From Kingdonia uniflora (lineage: Eukaryota; Streptophyta; Magnoliopsida; Ranunculales; Circaeasteraceae), in the NCBI GenBank assembly GCA_014058105.1, contig JACGCM010002031.1:1-64000 (forward strand): DNA of 64,000 nucleotides. The letters are read 5' to 3'. The position numbers and the translations under genes were made by a program. Within the stretch, counting starts at the first letter, position 1. Every line of letters begins with the position of its first letter. Under the pieces are notes generated by a model. The model made no database searches. It saw only the letters and a program-made list of their open reading frames with translations, and was not told the DNA's origin. Below, in pieces: positions 12,826 to 25,199 of this stretch.

Positions 12826-15800
12826 TCATCTGGGTTTTATTCGAAATACTCTGTTGAACCAAATGGAGTGAAGGATCATATGAAATATATCATACTTCAC
12901 AGGCTTTTTATGCCATAAAAAATGTTTCTGCACATTCTTCACTCTCGTCTGTAACATACGGTATTTCTTTTCTGGAATCGAAGTGAGTATATTTTTCAAG
13001 TTAGGTATATCCTTCTCTAGGACAAACACGGCAAACTTCTCCCAATCCAAGATCTCGAAGAAAGGAGGCATATAGTTGTCTGATATAATAACTGGAACAC
13101 ACTCATAGAAAATGGCCTCAACTACTCGTGGGGTGTGGACCTCATAACCCCTGGCACAGATGCAGTACTTGCTACTCTTCATATATTGTCTGTAAGTCAT
13201 TTTCTCTGTGTTATTTCGAAGCAACGGGCCGAAGATTTTCATATCAGGATCCTTGTTCTTCCAGTAGTCTAGCAGGATCGTTCGAAGATAGCCATGATGT
13301 CTTCCTGCAAAGAAAGCAAGGATTGGCCTTTTAGAAGCAGGTTTTCCTCCAAGACTTCTCAGTGGGTCTTCTGGCATGCCAACAAAAGTTACTGGAAGAG
13401 ATATATCCTTGCCAATTCTGAAGCGTCCAGCGACATTAGCATTGCAAAGGGATCTTATGCAATTACCCATAGGTTTAATTGTTTCTTGTGGGGCCTGAGA
13501 AATTCCAGATCAATGATAAGAAAAAGATAAATATTGGACAAGCTGATCATGAATAACAAATCCATATTAGTACAAGTTTGTCAGTCTCAACTCCACACTA
13601 AAAAAAAGTATAAATGCATATTAACAAGCCTGTGTACAACTACTTGAAGGATAGGCCATAAGCTTATTTACACTAAAATAAGACATTTTTTCACTCCATT
13701 TTATGGTACTAATCATAAGACGTGACTCCACTATCTGAACTCTCTTAAGATGTCCATCAGTACACTATGTTCAAAGTTCTCTATGTATTTTTTGTCTTTC
13801 TCATTAGACAATTATCTCACCAAATTTCTGACAAGTTGTTTCCTCTTCGTCTAGATGTTCCCCTTCTTCATATTTCCCCCCTCAAAATTCTCTCAAATTT
13901 TCTCTAGATTTTCACTCCAGATTTAATCACTAGAAATTTCTATATCACTCTAGATTTCTTATCTTTAGTGGAGTGCAGGATGAATACTGACCTTGGTGGA
14001 GTGACGAATGCATGTATAGTTGGGTGTCCATGACACCCCCTATATGAAAGCATTCTTACCTAGCAAAAATAACAAAGAGTATTGTAGACATAGGTTACAA
14101 TAGCTAATATTTTATGACTCGGTACGTTAACCAGGACTAGGGCATTCCTCTTTCAGTATCTTGTTATAATTAACAACCCGGGGTATAGTGCCAAGGAATG
14201 ACGCTTAAGTAATTAAAGTGGTAAGATTTAACATAAAGAGAAGATACCCAGTCATGACAAGAGGCAAGAAAATGATCTGCTCCACCAGTTCTGTTCCAGA
14301 AACGATATTTTGAAGCAATTATATCCACATAGTTTTTCAAATGCTCCGTTAACTTCGCCTTATTCAGGGGATCATATAAAGTTAAGCGCAACATTTGCGA
14401 GCTAAAGGGTAAGTAAAACAAGTGTGCTTCTCTTGGGTCCTTCACGACAAACTGATTGTTTCCCTCCATCAGTTTCATAAACCATCCTTCTGAAACATAA
14501 ATTCCCTTTAGTGGCGGCTGATGAAAGACGGGCTTTTCTCCTTCTTCATAGATATATACCTTGAGCATGTGTTCCATTAATTCATAGCTCCTGCAAATGC
14601 ATCAGAACGATGTTTTAACAAAATATTACAAATCTTTAAGCCATCTTCAATGATGATTCAAGTTTCCAATCCCAAGGAATAATATATGAAGGATAATAAT
14701 AATGATGAAAAAAATTAGACCACCACCAAAATGATATGTATAAATTGAAGAAAGTTTTTTGCAATCAAATATGACTTTCGTCAGTGTTTGCTCTATTTTT
14801 TTAATAATGAAAAGGTTTCATTAATCAAACAGCACGTTCAAAGCCACATAAGAAGCCAAGCAAGAACAAGCTCGCACTAGGGGTAAGAGCAAATAAAAGC
14901 AAAAGCAAGGATAAGAAATTCCTAAAGAAAATGTCAAAGTATACATTAGGATTTCGTTAATACTCATCCAGATCAACTTGTGAGAACGACAAGGGGGTTG
15001 ATTGTACCAAGCTAAGGTTCAGCGAGAAAATGGGATACAGTATACTTATATAATCCATGATTCTTTGTGATAGTGAAACCCACTCCAGCACTTTTTACAC
15101 CCTATCAGAGCATCAAGAAAAGCATGTCTTTTCAAGGTACATTAATCAAGATCCATCCTTGTGCCCGGCCTCAATTCACATCAAAATACCCTTACTGCTA
15201 ACTCATGTGTTATATTTAGGTTGATTGATAGCCTTAATAGTGATTAGTGACTGTTCAGCTCTATCAAAACCAATGAAGAATCATCTTAAATTTCAAGCGA
15301 GCTGATTTTAGAATTGCAATTCTACTTAAATAGAAGTGTATATGGGCATCAATAAAGTAGTCTTACACTCACCATTTGAACATGGAGACATTTCGGAAAA
15401 CAGAAGCATAAAGTTCTCGATCATTCCTCACAATAGGTGCATTCTCAATCTGCAATCTCACATGTAGAAGCTCTGAATCACGTTCTGAAGACCACCGTGG
15501 CCTCTACAATTCAAATAACCAAAAAAGGCAGTTAGGAAAGACAGATATGTACTAAAAATAGGAAACTTATCCCCTTGAAATGATTCAATTTCAAATTTCA
15601 AATCCATACCATTGACATTGAAGAATGACGGCTCTGAAGCATTAAACTATACATCTGGGATATTGATGCTGCTGCTGCATTTTCCTTATTCTTGATAATG
15701 GGTTTCATTACATTTGTACTATCCTCACCTTGTGGAAGTGTTTTTGTTGCCTTTTTGCCGACTGTATATACATGAGATCTCGTAGACTCAATAATACTAC

Positions 15801-16314
15801 TTGAATTTGCATCAAATTCACCCAACATTGTCAATTTGGTTGAATCAACTACTCCTGGTCGAGACGTAAAATTCAATTCCAACCTTCCAATACTCTCTAA
15901 TTTTAAATTACTATCTTCACTTCCAAATTTTCCAACCTCCTCCAACGGAATACCCTCTTTGGGGTATCTAAAATCTTCTAACACCGAACTATTCTTCAAA
16001 ATTTCAGCATTCTCCTCTACTAAGTTTGTATCTATGTTTACCTTTTCCAACTGAGAATAACCATCTGGGTATCTCTCATTTCCCTTATCAATACCCTTGG
16101 CACCATTAAGCACCCCATGATCCAAAGGTAAATAGCTAGTGCTTGAAGCATGAAAAAGGGATAAATCACCAAACCCCATTGATGATTTAACATTCCTATA
16201 AGGAAGTGATGAAAACTGAAAGGCTAAAACAGAAATAAAGATTACCCCTAAGACCAAAAACAGCCTCTTGGTTTCAATATGACATAAATTATGAAACTTT
16301 GCAGCAAAACCCAT
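12826..16314 (-). CDS. GT47 exostosin-type glycosyltransferase, copy 3, intact
   Basis: The minus-strand exons are 15610-16314, 15373-15503, 14248-14590 and 12826-13494. They join in phase to a 615-residue protein, a usual length for plant exostosin-like GT47 enzymes of the At5g03795 type. Residues 1-17 are cytosolic, 18-36 (LFLVLGVIFISVLAFQFSS) form a signal anchor, ~40-230 are a low-complexity stem, and ~280-610 are the exostosin domain. Visible blocks are YELMEHMLKVYIYEEGEKP, GGADHFLASCHDW, SSKYCICARGYEVHTPRVVE, FYECVPVIISDNYMPPFFE and HFLWHKKPVKYDIFHMIL. The Glu/Cys-rich YEC-VPVI segment (~505-545) corresponds to the nucleotide-sugar binding half in the family. One oddity: the exon 2/3 junction encodes Trp (TG|G) where copies 1 and 2 have Arg (AG|A or AG|G) before SYELME. 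Role by family: Golgi glycosyl transfer for wall polysaccharide or glycoprotein; the exact donor is unknown. Confidence 0.92.
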
Positions 16315-17272
16315 TTCAGGTGAGGCCTTAAATTAGCTTAGAAAACACACTACATGATCAGCTGCAAATTAGAAATAACAAGAGATGCAATCTCAACATA
16401 TTGATCTGCAAGAGAGAGAGTGAGAGAGTACCTTTAGATTCCACTAGTAGCACTGAGGCTTCCAACTCTAATAAGTTTGGACAGATGGTTTTGAGTCTTG
16501 ACTAAATTGTAGTTAATGTAAGAGTTTTAGGATGACTAAATTGACCTCTGTTTTCGCCTTTATTACCTGAGAATAACTAGACTAAAATACTAGTAATCCG
16601 GTGACCAGAGGGGAAAACGACCGCGAGATGAGTGATGCCGGAGAGAGATGGGGAGCTTTGTTCGGGAGGGAGAGAGAGAGAGATGGGGAAGAAGAAGAAG
16701 AAGAAGAAGAAGAAGAGCTTGTAGAAGGAGAAGAGATTAGAGGGAAGAAAGCAAGAGAGATGTGAAGAAGAAGAAGACGATGACGGATGGAAAGACAAGT
16801 TTTGTGACATTTTTAGCTTTTCATTATGCCTAGTGTAATACACTCACTTCAGTCGTTTGATAATTTGCTGTCGGTAACCAACCGGAAAAGGTGGTTGGAT
16901 GAAGGGATCCCGGTAGTGGTACATGTAACGAAGTAGAAGACAGTTCTTGTAACCTCACTAATGTTTAACGGGGGGTGGGGTGTTTGGTCATTTGGCTTTC
17001 TAATCTAATCTCCAAATGTTATTACTTTCCCAAATTTGTACCTTGATAGGATTACATATTCTTATCTGAAGCTCATATCAAAAGCATCCCACTAATTTCA
17101 AAAGCCGATCATGTATTTACAAACGAACTGACACCCCATTGAAAAAAAATTGAGACGAGTTTTGAGTGAGTCGATAAATTTGAAGCTGTCAGAAGATGAA
17201 AAAAATTATACTATTTGCATATCTCACTTTCACTAATACATGTTTCTAGATCAGCACAATGATCAACTCATC
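16315..17272 (-). promoter_or_regulatory. Upstream region of GT47 copy 3
   Basis: This contains the probable 5' leader with an intron donor (AAAG|GTACTCTC near 16430), a GA-rich tract and a (GAA)n microsatellite at 16688-16716, then AT-rich DNA up to the retrotransposon. The minus-strand ORF over the microsatellite (poly-Phe/Ser) is a composition artefact. I see no second gene. Confidence 0.45.
16688..16716 (+). repeat. (GAA)n microsatellite
   Basis: Nine uninterrupted GAA units plus a partial one, within a longer purine-rich stretch (about 16620-16790) in the upstream region of GT47 copy 3. Confidence 0.9.
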
Positions 17273-17865
17273 TGTAATGGCCTAATTCTGTAGCTCAAAA
17301 TAGCTTGAAATTAAATTTTACACTAAATATACCTGTAACGAAAATTAATGTAATACAAGAAACGGCACAGGTGATTTAGCGTGGAAAACCTTTGAATAGG
17401 TAAAACACCACGACCTCGAGCTTAGGGTTTAGTAACTGTAACTTTTATTGCTTGAGGCTGATCTCTTATTACAAGTAATCTCTTAAACTAGAAATGTTTG
17501 ATCTTAAAATAAGAATTTTTGTGGTGTTTAGAATCTAGAAATTCCTCTGCTAGAATCTAGAAAATCTAGTTTTTCCTGGTCCTTATCTCTTCTAGAACCT
17601 TTTCTTTATATAGACATTACCTGCAGCTCGTTATCATGTAGAAGCACGTTATCTGGATAATGAGGTAAGTGGAAGTTGAATGTGTAGCTGTTAGTTTGTG
17701 GGAGGCAAGTGTCTTTGACTTGTTCATATTTTTTTATACCACATTCATTATCAGTTCGTGGTCTAGGTGTCAATGCTGATTGTACATATCACGCATATAA
17801 TGCGTGAGTCTAACATTGAGGTAGTTCGAGTTTGGACTAGGTCGAAGGATAGTTCCCTATAATCA
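17273..17865 (-). repeat. 3' LTR of the Tat-like element
   Basis: 593 bp, plus strand TGTAATGG...TATAATCA. It matches 30687-31246 along nearly all its length, sharing AATGTAATACAAGAAAC, GTGATTTAGCGTGGAAAA and CTAGAAATGTTTGATCTT. It carries about 39 nt near its right end (17790-17828 region, ATATAATGCGTGAGTC) that the other LTR lacks. Confidence 0.9.
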
Positions 17866-17874
17866 CCCCCTCGC
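17866..17874 (-). promoter_or_regulatory. Polypurine tract of the Tat-like element
   Basis: On the minus strand GCGAGGGGG directly precedes the LTR start TGATTATAGGG. This is the expected plus-strand primer site for reverse transcription. Confidence 0.7.
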
Positions 17875-18210
17875 AACTGAAGGCACGGGTGGCTTTGGTT
17901 GAGAAAAAATCTTTTGACTATTGGTGTTGGAAGTTGGAAAGTGATAATGGATTGATGGGGAATTTGACTGTTTGGGTACTCGGTATTTCTTTATTGAAGG
18001 TTGTATCTGACATTTATTATAGTGGAAAATATTGATGTACGTGACATTTGGGGTTCCTAGAGAAGTTTTTCTTTGAATAATGACTGCTTTGGAAACGTAT
18101 ATCCGCATTGAATGCGGGTTTGATATAAATAGTACATGTACTGTAGCGTGTGTCATCTCTGTGAAAGTACCTTGTTGCTACGAATATCTTTTGTTGTACT
18201 ATGTTTTAAG

Positions 18211-21200
18211 AATGGTGAAGACCAGGCGACAGGTATATGAAGAGAGGGTGGTTACTGAAGTTAAGAGGTTGAAGTTGTACTAATTTGGCAACCAATCGTT
18301 GGAGATGCCTACACCCTTTCCAGTACCACCAACTTACCATGGTATGACGGGGGAGGAAGCTGCTGAAGTTAAAGATGATTACTACCCCATGTAGAGGTTA
18401 CACTGTGTGGTTCTGTCGAGTGAGCAGCGTCAGATATGCCTTCGCCTGTTGGCGGAGGACAAGGTTAAGGAGATAGATGTGGAGGCCGACGTACATTACA
18501 GGAAGTACTGCCACTATCCTACGAGGGACTGGGTTCTAAAGTATGACCTTTAATCTCTACCAACTCGAAGCTAGTGGGGGTTATGGAGGAAGAAACGGTG
18601 GTGGTGGAGAAGGGAGACAGAGATTGGAAATCTTCTTCTCTATAATCATCGCTTTATTTCGTGAAGGAGTGTCTCCTGCTGAAGGTTGGTTCAGGCACTG
18701 TACCACTAGCTTCCTCAGTTTCTTGTGGAAGTAAATGGTGTTGGAGGTGTGCTTAAGATCTTTGACAAGCATGGCCTGGACCTTTCTTACAAAAGAGTTT
18801 CAGAATGAAACAATGTTAAAAACTGAAATATAATGTAACCTATATATCAATCTGTAGAAATATCTGAAAAACTTGTTCTCTGCAACTTCTATTGTAAGTA
18901 ATATTCGAGATAATGAAAAAGATATTTGCACTAAAATTGTGTTGATAGACTGAATTATCAATTAGTAGTTAAATCAAACTAAAAGATAAATATGTTGGAG
19001 TATAAAAATGTAATGTGCAGAAAGCGAACTAAAAATGAATTTTATTAGTCGAACTGTTTAAGATATATATGAAGATGTAAAACTATAGATATGTGGTATA
19101 AATATCGAATTGATGAGGTATGAAGAATCGAGATGCAATTAAGACCAATCTTATGTAGAATAGAATGTGTAGCAAATAAACATCAAGTTGGGGAGGTATT
19201 GCAAAAGTTAGCTCGAAAAGTTGATGGACGAAGTTGAATGAGGTCGATGTTGAAAGATAAGTTCAAATAACTTTCTACCATTATCTTAGGGTTTCCAGTT
19301 ATGGAAATGCGGAGTAGATAGAGTTTACAATATACGAAATATGGGGGATTTGATCTTACCTCCAAGATGTGTATAAATAATGTGGAGATGTGATGCAAAG
19401 AGGAGAAAGAAAAATAAAATGGCGAGGACTTGTTCTCAAAGAGTTTGTCATGCGTCAGAGGGGAGCTTAGCAATAAAAATTATAGAAGTGCGGGATAGGA
19501 TCTTTAGGCTTTTAGATTATGATGGTAACTTACCTGAATCTGATATCCAGTTTGAAGGTTTGAATGTGAGGGTGAGGGAGCGTGAGATTTGGCATCACTT
19601 TTACTCAGAGATATTTTGTGAAGTGATTGTGGAGCCTGAAGCTCGAAAAGTTACTATGAGGCAAATTGTTGTGGAAGAGATAACTGAGGAAGATGAGAGG
19701 TTGGCTAGGAGAAAATTGATTAGGTGTGGCACTACAGGGCATCTTGGATGTTTCATGTGTGATTATGTATGAGTTAACAAACTGAGTAAGATCGAATAAC
19801 TGAAATGTGAATGTAGGTAAAATATTTCTTCTAAATATGTTCTTGTTTGTTGGAAATGTTGTTGGAAACTTTTGTGAATAAAATTTTTAAATTTTGAAAT
19901 GTTATAACAGTGGAAATGATGTCAGCAGTTCTATATGTAGCAGAAGTAGGAATAGAGAAATCATATCAACTTTAATTTTGCTCTTTTGTGTAAGGGTAGA
20001 AAAAGTTCGATTGCGTGTGAGTATAGAGTTATCATGAGTGTGGGAAGGTCAGAGAAAGATTGGTAGGAGAAAGAAAAATATATTAAAATATAGGATGTGG
20101 GATAGTAATGGGAATGTCCTTTCACCGAAAAGGTACGAAATGTCTAACATTAATTGTGGAAGGGATGCCTCAGTTCCAAAACCGAGGGAGGCTTGTGCGA
20201 GGCCCAATATCTACCAGCAATTAAAGAGAGAAAGTATAAATAATAGTTCGTCTTCCTCATTTAAACATTTATCAAATCCAGAAAAATAAAAGAACAGAGG
20301 GAGAGAAAAAAAGTAAGTTGTAGAGATTCAAGTGAGAGATTAGACGAAAGTAATCATCATAGAAGGTGGGAGAAAGTTGCAGAGGTAGATTCAATACATT
20401 GGGTGCGCGGTACCGTTTTGAAGGAGGGATTGGGCATTGTTCCTAACTCGTACTCAGATGTTGAAGGTTAATGATTGTGAAGTTTGAAATGGAAATTACA
20501 ATATTTGTGGGTTTTCAAAATTTAATTTTTTTACTATTTATAGTAAATTTTTGGGAAAACCGGTTTGATTTGCATGAAAAAAAGATATATGTATATGATG
20601 TATGGACGAAAGATAATGATTGAGAAAATTAACATAATACCTGGATCTGTATGTAGGCTGAGGCGTGAGGAGAATTTGTTATAGAAGCTAGCCTCATCCC
20701 CTAGCCTATATTTGATATGAAGGTTTCACTTGATATGGAGACATCGACCTCTGGTCGTATGGGTGAGTCTGAAAATGTAGAAGCTATAGATATAGACTCT
20801 GAGGGGGAGGATGAAGTACAATTTCCAGATTTCCGTGGCCATTTGGTATACTATCCTCCAAAGTCTGATGTATTCAAAGAATTCTATAAAATTAAAAGTA
20901 GTTTAGGTGAGAAATAGGGTAATGTCGTAGAACACGTTGGGAGGTCGTTTAGAGGTTATATCGTGCCAACTGGGGAAGAACATTTCTTCTTGTTGTTCGA
21001 TTTAGTATAGGAGAAATCGGAGAGGAGAGTGGAGAAATAAATCTTTTTTGAATACTTCTATGGGAATGTCCAAAGCAATCTGGATTAGGGTTTTTGTGTT
21101 ATCTTTCTCAGTTAGAATACAGACTGATATTGCCTCTTAGTAATCTTGCGAAAGGTATTTTGAATACCATAGAGGCCTGTCATGCCCAACTGAATGAGAA

Positions 21201-24200
21201 TATGTGGGAGGTGATTAACGTTTGTAATAATCGGAATAGATTGTGGGAGGAGAATTAGGTGGAGAGGAGAATATCTCCTATAGATATTTTGCAGTATTAT
21301 GTTGTGAAATATTACACTGCAACTAGAGGCGCGTATTTTTGTTCTAGTTTGCCTTGACCTCTTTTCTTCGATCTGAATTTAGCAGGATGAGCTTGGAACG
21401 ATAATATGATATGGGTGAAAGGTGATTATATTCAGAAAATGGACAATGAACCCATGAAACTTGTATATAAAAATTTGAAGAAAAGTAAGTAATTGTATAT
21501 GATATCGAACTGTTGTAGTTGTAGAGTCGTTCAGATTTTTTTAAACAATTTTTTGTGTTATGTTACAGGTACTAGATCTAAAGTACCGAGAAGAGAATCG
21601 CTGATAGATATTGTAGCTCGAGAAGGTGTTGAACTCAAGATTGTCCTGAAAGAGCTCGACATCAGCAAAAATAAAAGAGTTAATAACAGATCGGAGAAGG
21701 TGCAAAAGTCTCAAGCCAAGAGAAAATGACAGGAGCTGGAGCTAGCAAGAAAAGAACAGCGGACGGGGAAGAGCATCCAGTACTACCGAAGGCTGCTCCA
21801 ATGTCGCTGATCGATGTTTTTGGGGGTATTACTTCGAGTAAGCTAGCTCAAAAGCACCCAAAGAGGAAAGCTGTGAAGGGTGGCTCAGCCTCGGGGGCCA
21901 CGGTGAGTGGTGAGGTTGAGATGAACGTAAAGAAGAGGAGGGTGGATTTGCCTGCTGCTGTGAGTGGGGCAAAGGTTGTGGAGAGCCAACCTGTTGAGGA
22001 GGGCGAGTTGCGGGCTGCGGAGAATAGGCTAAGGCTGGTAGCTCGAAGAGGTGCTGAGGAGTTGATTGCTTCCGTACAGTTAGAGTTGAGCAGGGTGGTA
22101 AGTTGATGTCTTTGTGATATTTGAACTTTGCATTTGTTTTCGAGCTAAAAATGTGTCTCTTTCTGTTGTAGGCTGCTCGTATGTTGAAGAGTATCTGTCT
22201 CGGGCTTAAGGAAGGATGGGCTGAACTCGAGGGCAGGAGAGCCGAGCTCGAGAAGAGAGTGTCTTAACTTGAGTCCGATCTGGAGTTGGAGAGGAAATGT
22301 TTGGTCTCCGTGAAGGACTCGCATCAGGTATTGATACGCGAGCTCACCGATGAGGCGTAAAAGATTGTTGATGAAGTTGCAACTTGTAACTGCTTGGGAC
22401 AGCCTTGGGTGCCAACTTCTTGCAATGGGGTACTTTATTACTGACCTCGAAGCCATTATGGCAGGTACCTATGTCGAAGAGGCCGAAGCGGAAGAAGAGC
22501 TCCAGGCTGATGATGGCTCTCTCCCAGGTGTGGTTACAGGGCTGGATTCGATCTCTGCTAGAACTGATCTAGGGAACCGTGAGGGAGATAATGAGAAGAT
22601 AAAGTAAAACTGTTCGGAGTTTGTTTGTGTATTTTTTTTGTGGGTTTAAAACTGTAAGTGTATGGTACATTGATTTGTAGGATAAATTTGTGATAGGCTA
22701 AGAAATGTTTGTAAACATTGATTTGTAGAAACTTAAAGATATGCGCCTCAGAATTGAGGAATTAGAGATAAAGCTTGCTAAGGAGAAAAATGTCTCAGCA
22801 ACTCTGTTGACTTCGCAAGTGAAGTTACAGGATAGAAACAGCAAGAAATATTTAACTTATATGCTGCATTACTTTAGAGCTACAAGATAAAGCTAGAAGG
22901 CAAATACAGTTCATAATGAACGATAATAACCAAGCCTGTTCAGATTATTTTAGAGTGTTAGAAAATTAGAACATAGAAAACGTGTACCTTGAAGTATAAT
23001 GTAAATGTTATTGCCATTAGTACGAGATAACCTCTTAACTTGAGTGCAAAGTATAATCTCACTTGTTGATATGTCAAAAACAGAAATCTGTAAAGTTATC
23101 TGTATTATGTATTTGTTGTATCTGTGATATATTGCTGAATCAAGCTTGATCATGCAGGTCGAATTAGAGATTGCTCGCTTGAGTGAACAACAGACGTTCC
23201 AATACAATCATGAGTTTGGGGTAGAATTTGACAGGATGACCGAGGCATATGAAGATAGGGAGGATCAGTATGTCAAAGTACAGATTCAGTTTGACGACCT
23301 AATCCGGCAGATCAAAAGTAAAGATGTTGAAATTGAAAATGTGCAAAGGGATTTTGCAGGGGTGTTGACTGAAATAAAGAAGTCCAAAAGCAGGATAGAC
23401 TTGTTGATGATGAAAGGTAAAGAAGTGAATGCCGCTCAATACCGTATCAGCTAGTCATTTGAAATGATAAAAAAAGAGTTACAGGACTGTGTGGCCAATT
23501 TGAAGTGTCAAATGATCAGGAAAGTAAACGAGTTTGAGAAGGCTCGAGCGGACCTGGCAAGTTCAGAAAGTGTAGTTAAGCAGTTGAAGAGTAAAATTCT
23601 TAGGAAAGAAAATAAGTTGGAGAAGGCTCAAGCTAACCTGGCAAATTCCAAAAGTGTGGTTGAGCAGTTGAGTGAGGCCATGCCTGCTAAAGATATTGAT
23701 TTTTGGATGGTTCAAAAATGGTGTGGCGAACTGAATGAAAGGGTTACAAAGTTGAAGGCAGATTTGGTCATGGCCAATTCGCATGCCAAGAAGGCCGAGT
23801 CTGGAGAGCGGTCAAAGAAGAAAAAAAATGATACCGAGGTTTCGACTGCTAAGGGTGATGCGATTAACCCATCAGCTCAAATTAAAGAGTTAGAGGCGGA
23901 TGTAGCTCATGTTCATGCTCATGTAAGGAAAGGAATTGAATATTTAAGAAAGATCGAGTATAAGTTAGACATTGTTCTTCGTAGAGAGCTAGAGTTATAG
24001 GGGGTGGTCAAGAGGAAAGATGAGTTGTTGAAGAAAGCTCGTGTTGGGGGAAGTAATGTAAACGAGCTGGAGTTAGCAGTACTTTATGCTCAAGTGGAAG
24101 AGTTGAGGATGTTGAATAAAGTTGAAATGGATAAAGCAGTAGGGATAATAACGCAGCAAACTGAGGCGATAACATGCTTAGGGTAATGCGCAGAGCGGGA

Positions 24201-24450
24201 AGATGTTTTCCATAAAGATTTGAAGCAGCGTTATCAAAGCTTAAGAAAACGGTTTGTCGAGGTAGTCTTGGTTGACTGAGAGAAGTCCATTCGAGGGAGC
24301 TAATGGCTCTCATTGCTTATTTTGTAGAAGAAGTAAAGAGGCTTGAGCTCAAAAGGGATACCTTGCATGATTGTGTGACATTCCGAGGTTATATCTGTAA
24401 TGCTGATATAGATCGAGAAAATTGCTTAAACGACATGGAAATGGAGTTAG
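18211..24450 (+). pseudogene. Antisense ORF region of the Tat-like element (coiled-coil protein, decayed)
   Basis: Coding-like segments lie on the plus strand, opposite to gag-pol, between integrase and the 3' LTR. Recognisable pieces are a start at 18211 (MVKTRRQVYEERVV); an open piece at 19418-19772; an acidic start at 20717 (MKVSLDMETSTSG) running as a decayed frame to ~21490 (IVPTGEEHFFLLFD, FFEYFYGNVQSNL, KGDYIQKMDNEPMKLVYK); a Lys/Arg-rich piece at 21560-22106; and a long heptad-rich coiled coil at 23158-24186 with near-repeats such as VVKQLKSKI and VVEQLSEAM. Intron-like gaps with GTAAGT-type donors separate some pieces. Many stops are TAG where TGG or CAG would fit. It does not match gag, pol or env. 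Extra antisense ORFs are known in Tat elements but their function is unknown. Confidence 0.7.
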
Positions 24451-25199
24451 GTTCCTGACCTACAAAATTAGTAGAACAAGGCAAGAATGTTGTAACTGCT
24501 TGAGTTCCATATTTTATGACTGTACGACCTCCAGAGTAAGGGAAAGCGCAGCTGACCTCCCATAAGTAAAAACCTGTAGAAGTGACATGTAGTTTTTGTA
24601 GTTGTAGACATGTAAAAAGATAAAAGCTAGTGTTACCTTTGCTTTATCTTGTCTGATAGAGATCATTGATTGAAAACTAGTATTACCTTCATTTTAATCA
24701 TTGATATATGTGTAGATGGGCGATTGAAAGCTAGTATTATCTTTTCTTTAATTTGTATAGATGCTGATTGCAAGCCAGTTTTACCTTTGCTGCAATCTAT
24801 GTAGAGATGGTCGATCGAAAGCTAGTATTATATTTGTTTTAATCTATGAGCTTCAGTAGATTCTATGTGAGTAGAGAGTAATGTGGAAAAAAAGTTGGAA
24901 GTTTTCATTGAGTAGAATAGAATGTACACTGTCGGAGATTGAAATCTCACTTTTAGAATATAAAGAACGAGAATAGAGTAATCTGTAATGGAGAAACGAG
25001 GGACTTAGCGATAATATGTTTCAATCACCTAGTGTTCCAGGGATTTGGGATTCAGACTCCTTGCTCTGCCATGAGATAGTACGATCCAAGGTCAGTGCGA
25101 CCAACGATGAGGAAAAGATTTTCTTAATTTTTGACAAGCTTTCTAGCATATTTTTTTTCCTGCTCTGTGAGATTTCTCTGAGGACGAGATAATCGATTT

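Noticed and set aside
16577..16843. Minus-strand ORF with Ser and Phe runs
   Set aside because: Translation of the GAA microsatellite and purine tract; no domain, no splice context.
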